Origin: Phenylobacterium sp.
GTDB lineage: Bacteria; Pseudomonadota; Alphaproteobacteria; Caulobacterales; Caulobacteraceae
NCBI RefSeq assembly: GCF_016793225.1
Contig: NZ_JAEUMN010000069.1
Span: 1 to 64,000, forward strand
Direction of reading: 5' to 3'
Length of the DNA stretch: 64,000 nt
The translations under genes were made by a program, and so were the position numbers. Positions 16,087 through 25,131 of this stretch are shown here, piece after piece (positions within the stretch are counted from its first letter, which is position 1; each line of letters starts with the position of its first letter). Under the pieces are notes generated by a model. That model searched no databases. It saw only the letters and a list, made by a program, of their open reading frames with translations, and had not been told where the DNA came from.

Positions 16087-16644
16087 ATGCCGATCCCGCT
16101 GACGCGGGCGCGATGGCTCGCGCCGGCTCTCCTGCTCGCGGCCTGCGCCGGCGAACGCGCCGAGACCCGGCTCGTCGCCGACCAGCGCCGCGTGGATCCC
16201 CCTCGCCTGTGGCGCGTGGACAGCCTGGACCCGGCCGGCAAGGTCGCCGCGACGCTGCTGGTCTGCGCCGACTCCACCCTGAGTAACGGGTTCGGGCGGG
16301 CGCATGCCGAGGTGAACGGCCGGCCCTGCATCACGCTGAAGGGCGGGGTCGACCGCGCGGGCCTGCACGCCCATCGCTGCCAGATCGACGGCCGCCGGTA
16401 CGGCGTGACGGTGACCCGGACCGGCGACGCCGCACGCGACTTCACGGCCGCCTTCGCCTTCGCAGCGCTGGACGGATCGCCCGCCCGCGCCCGGCAGGTG
16501 CGGCGTTTCCGGAACACCGGCGAGCCGTGCCCCCCGGGCTGGGGGATCGGCGACCAGGCCCGGCGGGGCGCGCCCCGCAGCGCCAATGCCCTTGCGGCAA
16601 CATGGGGTCCGTCGCCGGTTGAGCGCGGCGTCGCCGCCCACTAG
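16087..16644 (+). CDS. DUF3617-like lipoprotein
   Basis: The product has 185 residues; AAGGAG precedes ATG 16087. The N-terminus is a lipoprotein signal with lipobox LAAC (C20). The body has a spaced set of cysteines (LVCADSTL, RPCITL, HRCQIDG, GEPCPPGWG) and strands resembling DUF3617 proteins of proteobacterial periplasm, whose role is unknown. It lies in the same direction, 23 bp after the BlaR-like gene, and may be part of what that system senses or controls (inference). The C-terminal 25 residues are low-complexity and could be an unstructured tail. Confidence 0.6.
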   Translation: MPIPLTRARWLAPALLLAACAGERAETRLVADQRRVDPPRLWRVDSLDPAGKVAATLLVCADSTLSNGFGRAHAEVNGRPCITLKGGVDRAGLHAHRCQIDGRRYGVTVTRTGDAARDFTAAFAFAALDGSPARARQVRRFRNTGEPCPPGWGIGDQARRGAPRSANALAATWGPSPVERGVAAH

Positions 16645-16675
16645 CGTGCGACGCAACGAAGACCGGGAGGATCCG

Positions 16676-17707
16676 ATGCCTGAAGCCATCCTCGAGCCCC
16701 AGCTCCCGATCGTCGATCCGCATCATCACCTCTGGGACCGCCGCACCTACGCGACGCCGCAGGTGACGGACCACCCGTTCATGACGGCGATCCAGCCGGC
16801 GCAGCGGTACCTGCTGGACGAGCTGATGGCCGACACGGAGAGCGGCCACAACGTGGTGGCCACCGTGTTCGTGGAGTGCCGCGCCTTCTACAAGGCCGAC
16901 GGCCCGGTCGAGCTGCGCAGCCTCGGGGAGACCGAGTTCGTCAACGGCGTCGCGGCCATGAGCGCCAGCGGGACCTACGGCGACTTCCGCGCCTGCGCCG
17001 GCATCGTCGGGAACGTGGACCTGCTCCTGGGCGACGCGGCGGGCGCGATCCTGGAGAAGCACGTCGAGGCGGGCGGCGGGCGCTTCCGGGGCATCCGCAA
17101 CTCGGCCTCCTTCGACGCGGACAAGGACGTGCTGGGCCCCCTGAACCGGGTCGAGGCCGGTCTCTACCTGCGGGACGACTTCCGCCAGGGCTTCCGCCGC
17201 CTCGCCCCGCTCGGACTATCGTTCGACGCCTGGCTGCTGGAGCCGCAGCTGCCCGACCTGATCGATCTGGCCCGCGCCTTTCCGGACACCACCATCATCC
17301 TGGACCACGTGGGAACGCCGCTCGGCCGCGGCAGCTACACGGGGCGGCTGGAGGAGCGCTTCCCCGCGTGGAAGGCCAACATCCTGGAACTGGCCAAGTC
17401 GCCGAACGTGAACGTGAAGCTCGGCGGCCTGGCGATGGCGTTCTGCAACTTCCCGTCGTTCCTGCAGGAGCCGCGGGCGCCGTCGAGCGAGCTGGCCCAG
17501 CAGTGGCGGCCCTACATCGAGACCTGCATCGAGGCCTTCGGCGCCGAGCGCTGCATGTTCGAGTCGAACTTCCCCGTCGACATGGGCAGCTGCAGCTACG
17601 CCACGCTTTGGAACGCCTTCAAGCACCTCGCCGCCGGCGCGTCGGCCGAGGAGAAGACCGCACTGTTCTCGGGCACGGCGAACCGGGTCTACCGGCTCGG
17701 ACTCTGA
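16676..17707 (+). CDS. Amidohydrolase of the metal-dependent TIM-barrel (COG3618) type
   Basis: The product has 343 residues; GGGAGG precedes ATG 16676. The first strand carries the HxH-type metal motif IVDPHHHLWD, with later ligands in TIILDHVGTP (His) and MFESNFPVDM (Asp). This set is characteristic of the amidohydrolase-2 family, which includes 2-pyrone-4,6-dicarboxylate and lactone hydrolases. A cytoplasmic enzyme hydrolysing a lactone or cyclic amide is likely; the substrate is unknown. It is preceded by a separate lipoprotein gene and is convergent with the LOG-family gene 7 bp downstream. Confidence 0.85.
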   Translation: MPEAILEPQLPIVDPHHHLWDRRTYATPQVTDHPFMTAIQPAQRYLLDELMADTESGHNVVATVFVECRAFYKADGPVELRSLGETEFVNGVAAMSASGTYGDFRACAGIVGNVDLLLGDAAGAILEKHVEAGGGRFRGIRNSASFDADKDVLGPLNRVEAGLYLRDDFRQGFRRLAPLGLSFDAWLLEPQLPDLIDLARAFPDTTIILDHVGTPLGRGSYTGRLEERFPAWKANILELAKSPNVNVKLGGLAMAFCNFPSFLQEPRAPSSELAQQWRPYIETCIEAFGAERCMFESNFPVDMGSCSYATLWNAFKHLAAGASAEEKTALFSGTANRVYRLGL

Positions 17708-17714
17708 GGCGACG

Positions 17715-18290
17715 TCAGGCCTTGGCCCCGCTCCACTTGGGCGGCGGCGGCGAATACGCGCGGAAGGCGTCCAGCGCGGCCTCCGTGGTGTCGGCGTAGA
17801 CCAGCATGTCCACATACGCCTGGGCGAGGAATCCCGCGTCGGCCATGCGCTGGATCGTGGCGCGCATCAGGTCGTAGTAGCCCGACACATTGACGAAGCC
17901 GCACGGCTTGGCGTGGATGCCCAGCAGCGCCCAGGTCCACTGCTCGAAGATCTCCTCGAACGTCCCGGGACCGCCCGGCAGGCAGAGGAAGGCGTCGGAA
18001 AGCTCGGCCATCTTCAGCTTGCGCTCGTGCATGCTCTGGACGACGTGCAGCTCGGTGAGGCCGCGGTGGGCGATCTCCTGGTCCACGAGCCCCTGGGGCA
18101 TGACGCCGACGACGCGTCCGCCGGCCGCCAGGGCCGCGTCCGCCACCGCCCCCATAAGCCCGACCTTCCCCCCGCCGTAGACGAGGGTGACCCCCTCGCG
18201 GGCCAGCCGGGTTCCGCAGGCGACGGCCGCCTCCAGGAACTTCGGATCGACCCCGGCGGAGGAGCCGCAATAGACACAGATGCTCTGCAC
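17715..18290 (-). CDS. LOG-family protein (cytokinin riboside 5'-monophosphate phosphoribohydrolase type)
   Basis: The product has 191 residues. It begins with SICVYCGSSAGVDPKF and contains LVYGGGKVGLMGAVADAAL and the signature PGGPGTFEEIFEQWTWALLG. These are the nucleotide-binding and catalytic motifs of the TIGR00730/LOG family (PGGxGTxxE). Family members cleave the N-glycosidic bond of purine or cytokinin monophosphates, and bacterial ones act broadly on nucleoside monophosphates. Cytoplasmic, single gene, divergent from the cold-shock gene. Confidence 0.9.
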   Translation of the reverse strand: MQSICVYCGSSAGVDPKFLEAAVACGTRLAREGVTLVYGGGKVGLMGAVADAALAAGGRVVGVMPQGLVDQEIAHRGLTELHVVQSMHERKLKMAELSDAFLCLPGGPGTFEEIFEQWTWALLGIHAKPCGFVNVSGYYDLMRATIQRMADAGFLAQAYVDMLVYADTTEAALDAFRAYSPPPPKWSGAKA

Positions 18291-18341
18291 GGGCGCGCCT
18301 CCGACCGCGTCTGGAAAGGGGGTCGCCGCTTAGCCTGAACA

Positions 18342-18360
18342 CACTCGCGTGTCACGAGTG
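18342..18360. promoter_or_regulatory. Inverted repeat upstream of the cold-shock gene
   Basis: CACTCG-N7-CGAGTG forms a 6-bp dyad in the 184-bp spacer between the divergent LOG gene and the cold-shock gene. The remaining spacer to ATG 18475 is about 115 bp and could form the long leader usual for cold-shock genes. No firm -35/-10 pair was found, and its role is unclear. Confidence 0.3.
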
Positions 18361-18474
18361 CTGGCCTTGGGGGATTTCCCTGCTACAAATTCGCCCACGG
18401 CTCGTCAGGGAGATTGGCCGGGCGTCGACTTGCGGGCGGCGTGGGACTTCTATTCTCGGTTAGGTTGCGACGAA

Positions 18475-19089
18475 ATGGCGAGCGGCACTGTTAAGTGGTT
18501 CAACACGGCGAAGGGCTTCGGCTTCATTCAACCGGACGACGGCGGATCTGACGTCTTCGTTCACATCTCGGCCCTGAACCAGGCAGGCCTCGACGGCCTC
18601 GGCGAGGGCGACAAGGTCAGCTACGAACTCGAGCAGGACCGCCGGTCCGGCAAGCTGGCGGCGACCCAGATCGTCGTGACCGAGCAGGGCGCCCCCGCGC
18701 CCCGCCGTTCGGGCGGCGGCTTCGGCGGCGGTGACCGCGGCGGCTACGGCGGCGGCGGCGATCGTGGCGGCTATGGCGGCGGCGGCGGCGGGTACGGCGG
18801 CGGCCGCGACCGTGGCTTCGGCGGCGGCGGCGGTTTCGGCGGCGGCGGCGGACGTCCGCGCGGCGAGGTCGCGGGCTCCGGCTCGGGCACGGTGAAGTGG
18901 TTCAACCCCACGAAGGGCTTCGGCTTCATCAAGCCCGAGGGCGGCGGCCAGGACATCTTCGTCCACATCTCCGCGGTGGAACAGGCCGGCCTCTCGGGGC
19001 TGAACGAGGGCCAGACCGTGGCGTTCGACCTCGAGCAGGACCGCCGTAGCGGCAAGACCTCGGCGACCAACCTGAAGGTCACCGGCTAG
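18475..19089 (+). CDS. Double cold-shock-domain protein with glycine-rich linker
   Basis: The product has 204 residues, read from ATG 18475 ([17 protein letters not shown]). Two full cold-shock domains are present: CSD1 at about 2-69 and CSD2 at about 137-204. Each has RNP1 (KGFGFI) and RNP2 (DVFVHIS or DIFVHIS) for single-stranded nucleic-acid binding. Residues about 71-136 are an RGG/YGG-like low-complexity linker. Alphaproteobacteria often have tandem-CSD proteins, but the long Gly/Tyr/Arg linker recalls eukaryotic glycine-rich RNA-binding proteins. The role is probably RNA chaperoning during cold or stationary phase. A GC-rich stem-loop at 19100-19123 follows the stop. Confidence 0.9.
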   Translation: MASGTVKWFNTAKGFGFIQPDDGGSDVFVHISALNQAGLDGLGEGDKVSYELEQDRRSGKLAATQIVVTEQGAPAPRRSGGGFGGGDRGGYGGGGDRGGYGGGGGGYGGGRDRGFGGGGGFGGGGGRPRGEVAGSGSGTVKWFNPTKGFGFIKPEGGGQDIFVHISAVEQAGLSGLNEGQTVAFDLEQDRRSGKTSATNLKVTG

Positions 19090-19099
19090 ACGACGGCAG

Positions 19100-19123
19100 G
19101 CGGGCCCGTTCCGGCGGGCCCGC
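19100..19123 (+). terminator. GC-rich stem-loop after the cold-shock gene
   Basis: GCGGGCCCG and CGGGCCCGC are perfect 9-bp arms around a 6-nt loop, starting 10 bp after the stop codon. There is no U run, so termination would be weak or Rho-assisted; the stem may instead protect the mRNA 3' end. Confidence 0.5.
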
Positions 19124-19204
19124 AAGCCCAACGGCCAGGGCGCAACTCGCGCGGCGACAAGGCGTTGTGAACGCTCGATCGAGGCGAACCTCGTGGAGCG
19201 TGAG

Positions 19205-19744
19205 ATGCGTGTCTTGCTGAGTTTGCTGGCCGGCGGCCTCATCGCCGCCCCGGGCCTGAGCTTCGCCCAGGAGATCCAGGCGCAGAACGTTCAGGCGCAG
19301 GAAATCCCGGCGCCGGCCGGAACGACCGCGGCGTTTGCGCCGCTTCCCGTCATCGAGGCGACCGCGCCGGCTGCCGAGCCGGCCTCCGCCAAGCCCGCGC
19401 CTGCGCCCGTGGAGGGCGCGGCGGCGCCTGCGCTCGACACCCCGACCGCCGTCGCGCCGGTGCTGGTGCAGGCGGGAGGCGACAACGGGGTCAAGCAGAC
19501 GATCGGCACGACCCTCGGCGGGGTCGTCGGCGGCCTCGCGGGCGCGGCGGCGGCGGGCCCGGTGGGCAAGTTCGCGGGCGGCTTCGTCGGCAAGCGCCTG
19601 GCGCGCGGCATCTTCGGCGGCGACGACATCCCGGACGTGAAGACCGTCCCGGTGGATCCGGCCCAGGTGGCCGCCAACTCGGCCGCGGCCGTCGCGACGC
19701 CGGCCGTCGCCGAGGCGCCGGCGACTGCGCCGGTCCGCGAATAG
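19205..19744 (+). CDS. Secreted Ala/Pro-rich protein with glycine-zipper segment
   Basis: The product has 179 residues; ATG 19205 has GGAG upstream. Residues 1-21 (MRVLLSLLAGGLIAAPGLSF) form a signal peptide. The next ~80 residues are Ala/Pro/Glu-rich and probably disordered. A compact Gly-rich stretch (TLGGVVGGLAGAAAAGPVGK, about 100-125) resembles a glycine zipper that could associate with membranes. The tail again is Ala/Val/Pro-rich. It stands alone between the cold-shock gene and the convergent PI-PLC gene. No known family; probably periplasmic. Confidence 0.55.
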   Translation: MRVLLSLLAGGLIAAPGLSFAQEIQAQNVQAQEIPAPAGTTAAFAPLPVIEATAPAAEPASAKPAPAPVEGAAAPALDTPTAVAPVLVQAGGDNGVKQTIGTTLGGVVGGLAGAAAAGPVGKFAGGFVGKRLARGIFGGDDIPDVKTVPVDPAQVAANSAAAVATPAVAEAPATAPVRE

Positions 19745-19752
19745 CCTCAACG

Positions 19753-19776
19753 CCCGGTCATCCTGGCGAAGGCCGG
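19753..19776. repeat. Possible degenerate intergenic REP-like element
   Basis: The spacer contains GTCATCCTGGCGAAGGCCGG, which resembles the short GTCATCCTGGCGAA-type intergenic repeats of alphaproteobacterial genomes. It is a partial copy with imperfect dyad symmetry, and only one is seen here. Confidence 0.25.
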
Positions 19777-19818
19777 AAACTGTTGAAATCGCTGATCTCG
19801 AGCGGAGGCTGAACCCAG

Positions 19819-20916
19819 CTAGCGCCCGGGCGGCTCCACCGGCGACAGCCGGGCCGCGACGCCCCCGGGCACGCGCGCCACGTAGGGCCCGAAGCGGGCG
19901 TCAGGCTGCATGTAGTCCGTCGACACGTACTGCGCGCCCGAGGCGAAGGCCGCCGTCTGACGGCTGGTGTCGCCGGCCCGCGCCTCGCGCGTATCCGCGT
20001 CCGCGCGCGTGCGCACGATGAGCCCGGCCCGCACCGCGGCGGCGATCCGCTCGCGCTGCGTCTGCGGCTCGTTCAGGGTGATGTAGCCGGCCGCCGGCGA
20101 GCTCTCGTCGATGTTGACGAAGGCGACCCGCCCTTCGAGCACGCGGCGCTGCTCCCGGTAGCGGGCCACCTGATCCGGCGGGTAGTCGAGGGCGAACATG
20201 ACCCGGCCGCGCGCCGCCTTGAGGCGAGGCCAGGCCCCGGCCGCCGCGGCCTCGCGGAGGGTGGCGTGCCGGCCCTGCACCTGGTCCGGGGTGATGAGCG
20301 CCGCTTCGGGGAAGACCGAGCGGATCTCGCGGTCGATCGCGTCCATGCCGGCGGCGTCGAACCGCGGCGCCACCGTGGCGCCCGGCAGCGAGAGCCCCCC
20401 TTCCTTGAGGTTGAGGATCACCAGGATCGGAACGTGCCCGGGATGCGCCTTCGACCAGGCGCGGATGTCCGAGAGGCAGTCCGTGAAGCGCGGACAGACC
20501 GAGCGGTAGTCGACCGAAGGCTCGTGAAGCACCTTGAGCCCGGGCAGCTTCAGGGGCGCGAAGTCGTAGGGCGCCTTCCCCTGCCCGCTCCGGTACCCGA
20601 GCGGATTGGCGTAGAGGCCCACCTGCGGGTCGTAGACGATGTCGAGCTCGAGCTGGCGGGCGCCGGCGTCCAGCTGGCGGGGCAGCGGCGGGTGGCTGTA
20701 GTCGATGGCGTCGGCTTCCTTCGGGTTCACCGCCCGGATCAGCGCGAACTCGTTGGGCGCGATGGCCATCTTGTAGCTGTTGTGGGTGCCGATCACCTGG
20801 ATCGCGTTCATCGGCAGCCGGTCGACCACGGCTCGCGTGCACCCCGCCTCGCCGGATGGACGCTCGAGGTCGCAGGTGGCGGACACGGCCGCGGCGGCCA
20901 GAAGTGCGGCGATCAT
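19819..20916 (-). CDS. Secreted Ca2+-dependent phosphoinositide-specific phospholipase C-like protein
   Basis: The product has 365 residues; GAGGAGAA precedes ATG 20916. A short signal peptide (MIAALLAAAAVSA) is followed by IQVIGTHNSYKM, with the catalytic-His motif of PI-PLC-like proteins, then LDAGARQLELDIVYDP (metal-site acidic residues) and LKVLHEPSVDYRS (second His). Later strands include VPILVILNLKEGG and VMFALDYPPDQV. The pattern matches the bacterial PI-PLC-C1/Ca2+-dependent family. It is probably periplasmic or secreted and hydrolyses phosphodiester head groups; the natural substrate is unknown. Single gene, divergent from the PEPxxWA-CTERM pair. Confidence 0.8.
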   Translation of the reverse strand: MIAALLAAAAVSATCDLERPSGEAGCTRAVVDRLPMNAIQVIGTHNSYKMAIAPNEFALIRAVNPKEADAIDYSHPPLPRQLDAGARQLELDIVYDPQVGLYANPLGYRSGQGKAPYDFAPLKLPGLKVLHEPSVDYRSVCPRFTDCLSDIRAWSKAHPGHVPILVILNLKEGGLSLPGATVAPRFDAAGMDAIDREIRSVFPEAALITPDQVQGRHATLREAAAAGAWPRLKAARGRVMFALDYPPDQVARYREQRRVLEGRVAFVNIDESSPAAGYITLNEPQTQRERIAAAVRAGLIVRTRADADTREARAGDTSRQTAAFASGAQYVSTDYMQPDARFGPYVARVPGGVAARLSPVEPPGR

Positions 20917-21078
20917 CGGTTCTCCTCGCGAGCGGCCCCAGACTAGGCGGGGCGGGACCTCCGCGGAAGCGGGCCATGCCGCGGGATCCGACCTGCCCCC
21001 CTCGCCGGAACCTGCACCACCGTCATGGTTGCAGACCACAACCCGCGCTTGACCCCTGCGTAGAGTTGTGAGCTTAAC

Positions 21079-21095
21079 TATACTGTAAGTAGTAT
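21079..21095 (+). promoter_or_regulatory. A+T-rich promoter/operator candidate upstream of the PEPxxWA-CTERM pair
   Basis: TATACT at 21079-21084 is a near-perfect -10 hexamer. It overlaps an inverted repeat ATACT-N6-AGTAT (21080-21095). The A+T richness stands out in this genome. The only TTGAC-type -35 (21049) is too far for standard spacing, so an activator may be needed. It would serve the gene at 21177. Confidence 0.4.
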
Positions 21096-21176
21096 CTCCC
21101 GACGGCCGGAACCTTCGCTATGCCTGGTGGGTTGATGGCCCGTTGGGGGACCGACCGACTAGGAGTGGGGTTGACT

Positions 21177-21854
21177 ATGCATCGGAGCTTCGTGCTCGCT
21201 TCCATCGCCTCGGCATTCGCCGTCGCCGCCGCGCCGGCTGCTTCGGCGGCCACCATGTTGAACATGAGCGCCTCGAATCTCTGCGGCGAGGGCGGCTGTT
21301 TCTCCGACACCACGCGGGTTCTGAGCCGCACCTGGTCCGCCAGCGAATTCCAGGGCCCCCTGTCCATCTCGTCGTTGTCCATCGACAAGGCGATGCTGGG
21401 CTCGATGCAGGACTACGCCGTTCGCGTCAGCTTCGTGGATGGCGCGGGCAAGACCGTCGCCAACTGGGGCTCGTACACCCTCGCCGTGCTTTCGGGCGAC
21501 GTGGTGACGCTGGGCGGCGAGACCGTGAACTGGAACACCGCCGACGGCGACCTGACGCTGAAGCTCGAGCTGCTGATCCCCGACAAGGGCGGGGCCGGCG
21601 GCGGCGGGTTCGGCGGCTTCGGCGGCTTTGGCGGGGGCGGTTTCGCGACGGCCCCTGCGTTCGGAGGCGGGGATGGACCGGCCGGCCTCGGCCGCCTGAC
21701 CTCGCCGCAGCTGCCGCCGCCGGCGCTGCAGAACATGCCGGCGTTGATCAGCGCCGCGGTGCCCGAGCCGGGCGCCTGGGCGCTCATGCTGATCGGTTTC
21801 ATGGGCGCCGGGCACGCGCTCCGGAGCCGCCGCAGGGCGCCACTCCAGGTATAG
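21177..21854 (+). CDS. PEPxxWA-CTERM surface protein, first of a tandem paralogous pair
   Basis: The product has 225 residues; AGGAG precedes ATG 21177. A signal peptide ends near residue 24 (PAASAATML). The domain that follows has a spaced Cys pair (LCGEGGCFSD), then TWSASEFQGPLSISSLSID, WGSYTLAVLSGDVV and a DGDLTLKLELLIP strand. A Gly-rich linker leads to the exosortase signal: VPEPGAWALMLIGFMGAG then RSRRR. The next gene encodes a paralogue with the same order. Exosortases are known to anchor or release such proteins at the outer surface; none is encoded here. Function unknown. Confidence 0.75.
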   Translation: MHRSFVLASIASAFAVAAAPAASAATMLNMSASNLCGEGGCFSDTTRVLSRTWSASEFQGPLSISSLSIDKAMLGSMQDYAVRVSFVDGAGKTVANWGSYTLAVLSGDVVTLGGETVNWNTADGDLTLKLELLIPDKGGAGGGGFGGFGGFGGGGFATAPAFGGGDGPAGLGRLTSPQLPPPALQNMPALISAAVPEPGAWALMLIGFMGAGHALRSRRRAPLQV

Positions 21855-21879
21855 TTAATTTTCTCCTACTCGGAGAACG

Positions 21880-21904
21880 GCGCTCGCTCCCCTGGGGCGA
21901 GCGC
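21880..21904 (+). terminator. Stem-loop between the two PEPxxWA-CTERM genes
   Basis: GCGCTCGC and GCGAGCGC are perfect 8-bp arms around a 9-nt loop, 26 bp after the first gene. A smaller dyad TTCTCC-N5-GGAGAA lies just before it at 21861-21877. No U run follows, so it may attenuate rather than fully stop transcription into the second paralogue. Confidence 0.45.
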
Positions 21905-21954
21905 TTGTGATTCCACCCACGGTGGCGCTTCCTCGCCCCGAATGAACCGGGTGG

Positions 21955-22620
21955 ATGGGGATGCCTCAGGTCCATAAGACGCTTCCGGCGCTCGCCGCCG
22001 TCGCCGCAATCGGCCTCGCCGCCGCGCCCGCCGGCGCGGCCACCACGCTCAATGTGGACTGGAACGAGGGCTGCGGCGCCACCAACTGCTTCCGCGACGG
22101 GCGCTACACCCACAGCTGGTCGGCGTCGAACGCCACCGGCCCGGTCAGCATCGGGCGCCTGCTGCTGGATCGCGGCATCCTGGGCGACCTCGACGGCCAG
22201 GTGTTCCGCCTGTCCTTCCAGCTGAATGGCGAGGAGCTGGGCAGCTGGGGCAGCTTCACCATGGCCGGCATCGGCGGCGACGAGCTGAACTTCTGGGGCC
22301 AGAACTTCACCTGGAACCCGCAGGACGGCGACCTCGTGCTGGTCCTCGAGATCGTGCCGCCGGCCAAGCCCGGCGTCGGCGGTCGCTCCGGGTTCGCCTC
22401 GGCGCCGCTCGAGTTCGGCGAAGGCCCGGGCGGCGACGGCTTCGAGGGCGGGAGCTTCGACGACGGCAACTTCGAAGATCCTCCCCCGGGGCGCGGCGGC
22501 GAGCCGCTGCCGACGCCCACCGGGGCGGTCCCAGAGCCCGCGACCTGGCTCCTGATGATCGGCGGCTTCGGCCTCGCCGGAGCGGCCCTGCGGCGTCGCC
22601 GCGCCGCCGTCGCCGCCTAG
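21955..22620 (+). CDS. PEPxxWA-CTERM surface protein, second of the tandem pair
   Basis: The product has 221 residues from ATG 21955 (ATG 21961 also possible). The signal peptide ends near PAGAATTLN. It aligns with the preceding gene product along its length: GCGATNCFRDGRYTHSWSAS, GPVSIGRLLLDRGILG, WGSFTMAGIGGDELNF and DGDLVLVLEIVPP. It has lost the Gly-rich run in favour of an acidic Gly/Phe/Pro linker (GFEGGSFDDGNFEDPPPG). The sorting signal is VPEPATWLLMIGGFGLAG followed by RRRR. Both copies keep the Cys pair, which suggests a disulphide. Function unknown; tandem duplication is clear. Confidence 0.75.
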   Translation: MGMPQVHKTLPALAAVAAIGLAAAPAGAATTLNVDWNEGCGATNCFRDGRYTHSWSASNATGPVSIGRLLLDRGILGDLDGQVFRLSFQLNGEELGSWGSFTMAGIGGDELNFWGQNFTWNPQDGDLVLVLEIVPPAKPGVGGRSGFASAPLEFGEGPGGDGFEGGSFDDGNFEDPPPGRGGEPLPTPTGAVPEPATWLLMIGGFGLAGAALRRRRAAVAA

Positions 22621-22748
22621 AGCGCGTTCGGATCGAGACACCCTCGAGGCTCGGCTGAGAGCCCCACCATCCCGTTCGGATCGTTCCGCCTGAACGGGCG
22701 AGGCTCTCGCGGGTTGACTCCCGCGGGGCGGCGCACGACACCCCCCGC

Positions 22749-24074
<1,326 letters not shown>

Positions 24075-24096
24075 GCCGCTCGACGGGGGCGCGGTC

Positions 24097-24444
24097 ATTC
24101 CCACGACGATCGACGACCTGCGCCGGCTCGCCCTCGCCCTGCCCGGGGCCCACGAGGTGACCTACAAGGGTGACCCCTGGTTCAACGTGGGGGCGAAGAG
24201 CTTCGCGCTGGCCCTGGACGGGCGCGTCGTCATGAAGCTGGAGCGCGAGCGGCAGGAGCTGCTGTTCGAGATCCGGCCCGAGACCTTCTCCCGATGCCGT
24301 GTGGCCACCGCCTACTGGAGCTACGTGGAGCTCGCCAACATCGACGAGGCGGAACTCGCGGATCTGGTCCTCGAGGCCTGGACCCTGATCGTGCCGAAGA
24401 GGGTCAGCCGGGCCCACCTGGCGTCGCGCGACGATACGCCGTGA
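24097..24444 (+). CDS. MmcQ/YjbR-family DNA-binding-like protein with non-standard start
   Basis: The reading frame matches MmcQ/YjbR proteins from TIDDLRRLALALPGAHEV to the end (VMKLERERQELLFEIRPETF, ADLVLEAWTLIVPKR), about 115 residues as in the family. No ATG, GTG or TTG lies in front of this conserved N-terminus after the purB stop; the nearest candidate is ATT at 24097 following a GGGGGCG. A GTG exists only at 24157, which would remove the first conserved helix. ATT is therefore the likely start, or the gene is translationally coupled to purB. YjbR has a CyaY-like fold and its role is unresolved. Confidence 0.65.
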   Translation: MPTTIDDLRRLALALPGAHEVTYKGDPWFNVGAKSFALALDGRVVMKLERERQELLFEIRPETFSRCRVATAYWSYVELANIDEAELADLVLEAWTLIVPKRVSRAHLASRDDTP

Positions 24445-24484
24445 CAGGCTCCTCGCCTGCGACCGCGGCGCGCGGCAGGGCCTC

Positions 24485-24501
24485 CCCCGGACAAGCCGGG
24501 G
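24485..24501. repeat. Small GC hairpin, possible intergenic repeat fragment
   Basis: CCCCGG-ACAAG-CCGGGG is a perfect 6-bp stem with a 5-nt loop in the 128-bp spacer between the convergent mmcQ-like and DUF1476 genes. It could act as a bidirectional terminator without U runs, or be a remnant of a dispersed repeat. Confidence 0.35.
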
Positions 24502-24572
24502 ATAAGGGGCCGCGCGGGGATCGCGCCGGATAGCGGTGTCGACAGGCCTCGCCGGAAGCCTCTGCGGCGGGC

Positions 24573-24896
24573 CTACTTGCCGGCCTTGACGCCCTCGCGG
24601 GCCTGCGCGAGCAGCTCGGCCATCTTCATGCGGACCTCGCCCTCGGTGACGCTGACGCCGGCGCCCTTGAGGTCCTCGAAGACCTTGCGCAGCACGTCCT
24701 CGTCGCCGGGAAGTTCGAAGTCCGACTTCACGACGGCCTTGGCGTATTCGTCCACGTGCGGCCCTTCGAGGCCCATCAGTCCGGCCGCCCATTGGCCCAG
24801 AGCGCGGTTCCGGCGAGCGTGCGCCTTGAACTCCTGCTCCTGGTCCAGGGCGAACTTCTTCTCGAAGCCCTGTTCGCGTTCGTCGAAGGTCGTCAT
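24573..24896 (-). CDS. ATP synthase F1 zeta/inhibitor subunit (DUF1476)
   Basis: The product has 107 residues. The start (TTFDEREQGFEKKFALDQE) is the inhibitory N-terminal region of the alphaproteobacterial zeta subunit. The following helices (HARRNRALGQWAAGLMGLEG, YAKAVVKSDFELPGDEDVL) match the four-helix bundle. In Paracoccus this protein blocks reverse ATP hydrolysis by binding F1. It is nearly restricted to alphaproteobacteria and is one basis for placing this genome. Single gene, divergent from purC, with about 235 bp between them. Confidence 0.92.
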   Translation of the reverse strand: MTTFDEREQGFEKKFALDQEQEFKAHARRNRALGQWAAGLMGLEGPHVDEYAKAVVKSDFELPGDEDVLRKVFEDLKGAGVSVTEGEVRMKMAELLAQAREGVKAGK

Positions 24897-25051
24897 CGGA
24901 TCCTGGGGGTAAACTCACGGAGCGGGCGATCCCATATCGTGCGACGACCCGACCCGCAATGGAAAGCGGCATCGCGGCGCGCGTTTGCGGAACCCGGGCG
25001 CATTCGCTATTTTTGCCACGCCTGAATGGGGGCGAGAGGCCGAGTCGGACC

Positions 25052-25082
25052 CGCGCGCGAAAGATCATCCGCGCGCGTTTTT
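25052..25082 (+). terminator. Intrinsic terminator or attenuator in the purC leader
   Basis: CGCGCGCG arms around a 10-nt loop (25052-25077) are followed by TTTTT. It lies 50 bp before purC on the same strand, with no gene before it on that strand, so it ends a short leader or small RNA. A possible promoter with an A+T-rich -10-like CTATTTTT lies at about 25007-25016. Attenuation of purC is the simplest idea. Confidence 0.55.
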
Positions 25083-25131
25083 CGTTCCGCCGACGCGGAC
25101 TAGTCCTCGCCCCATGGAGAAGGCCTGAGAC

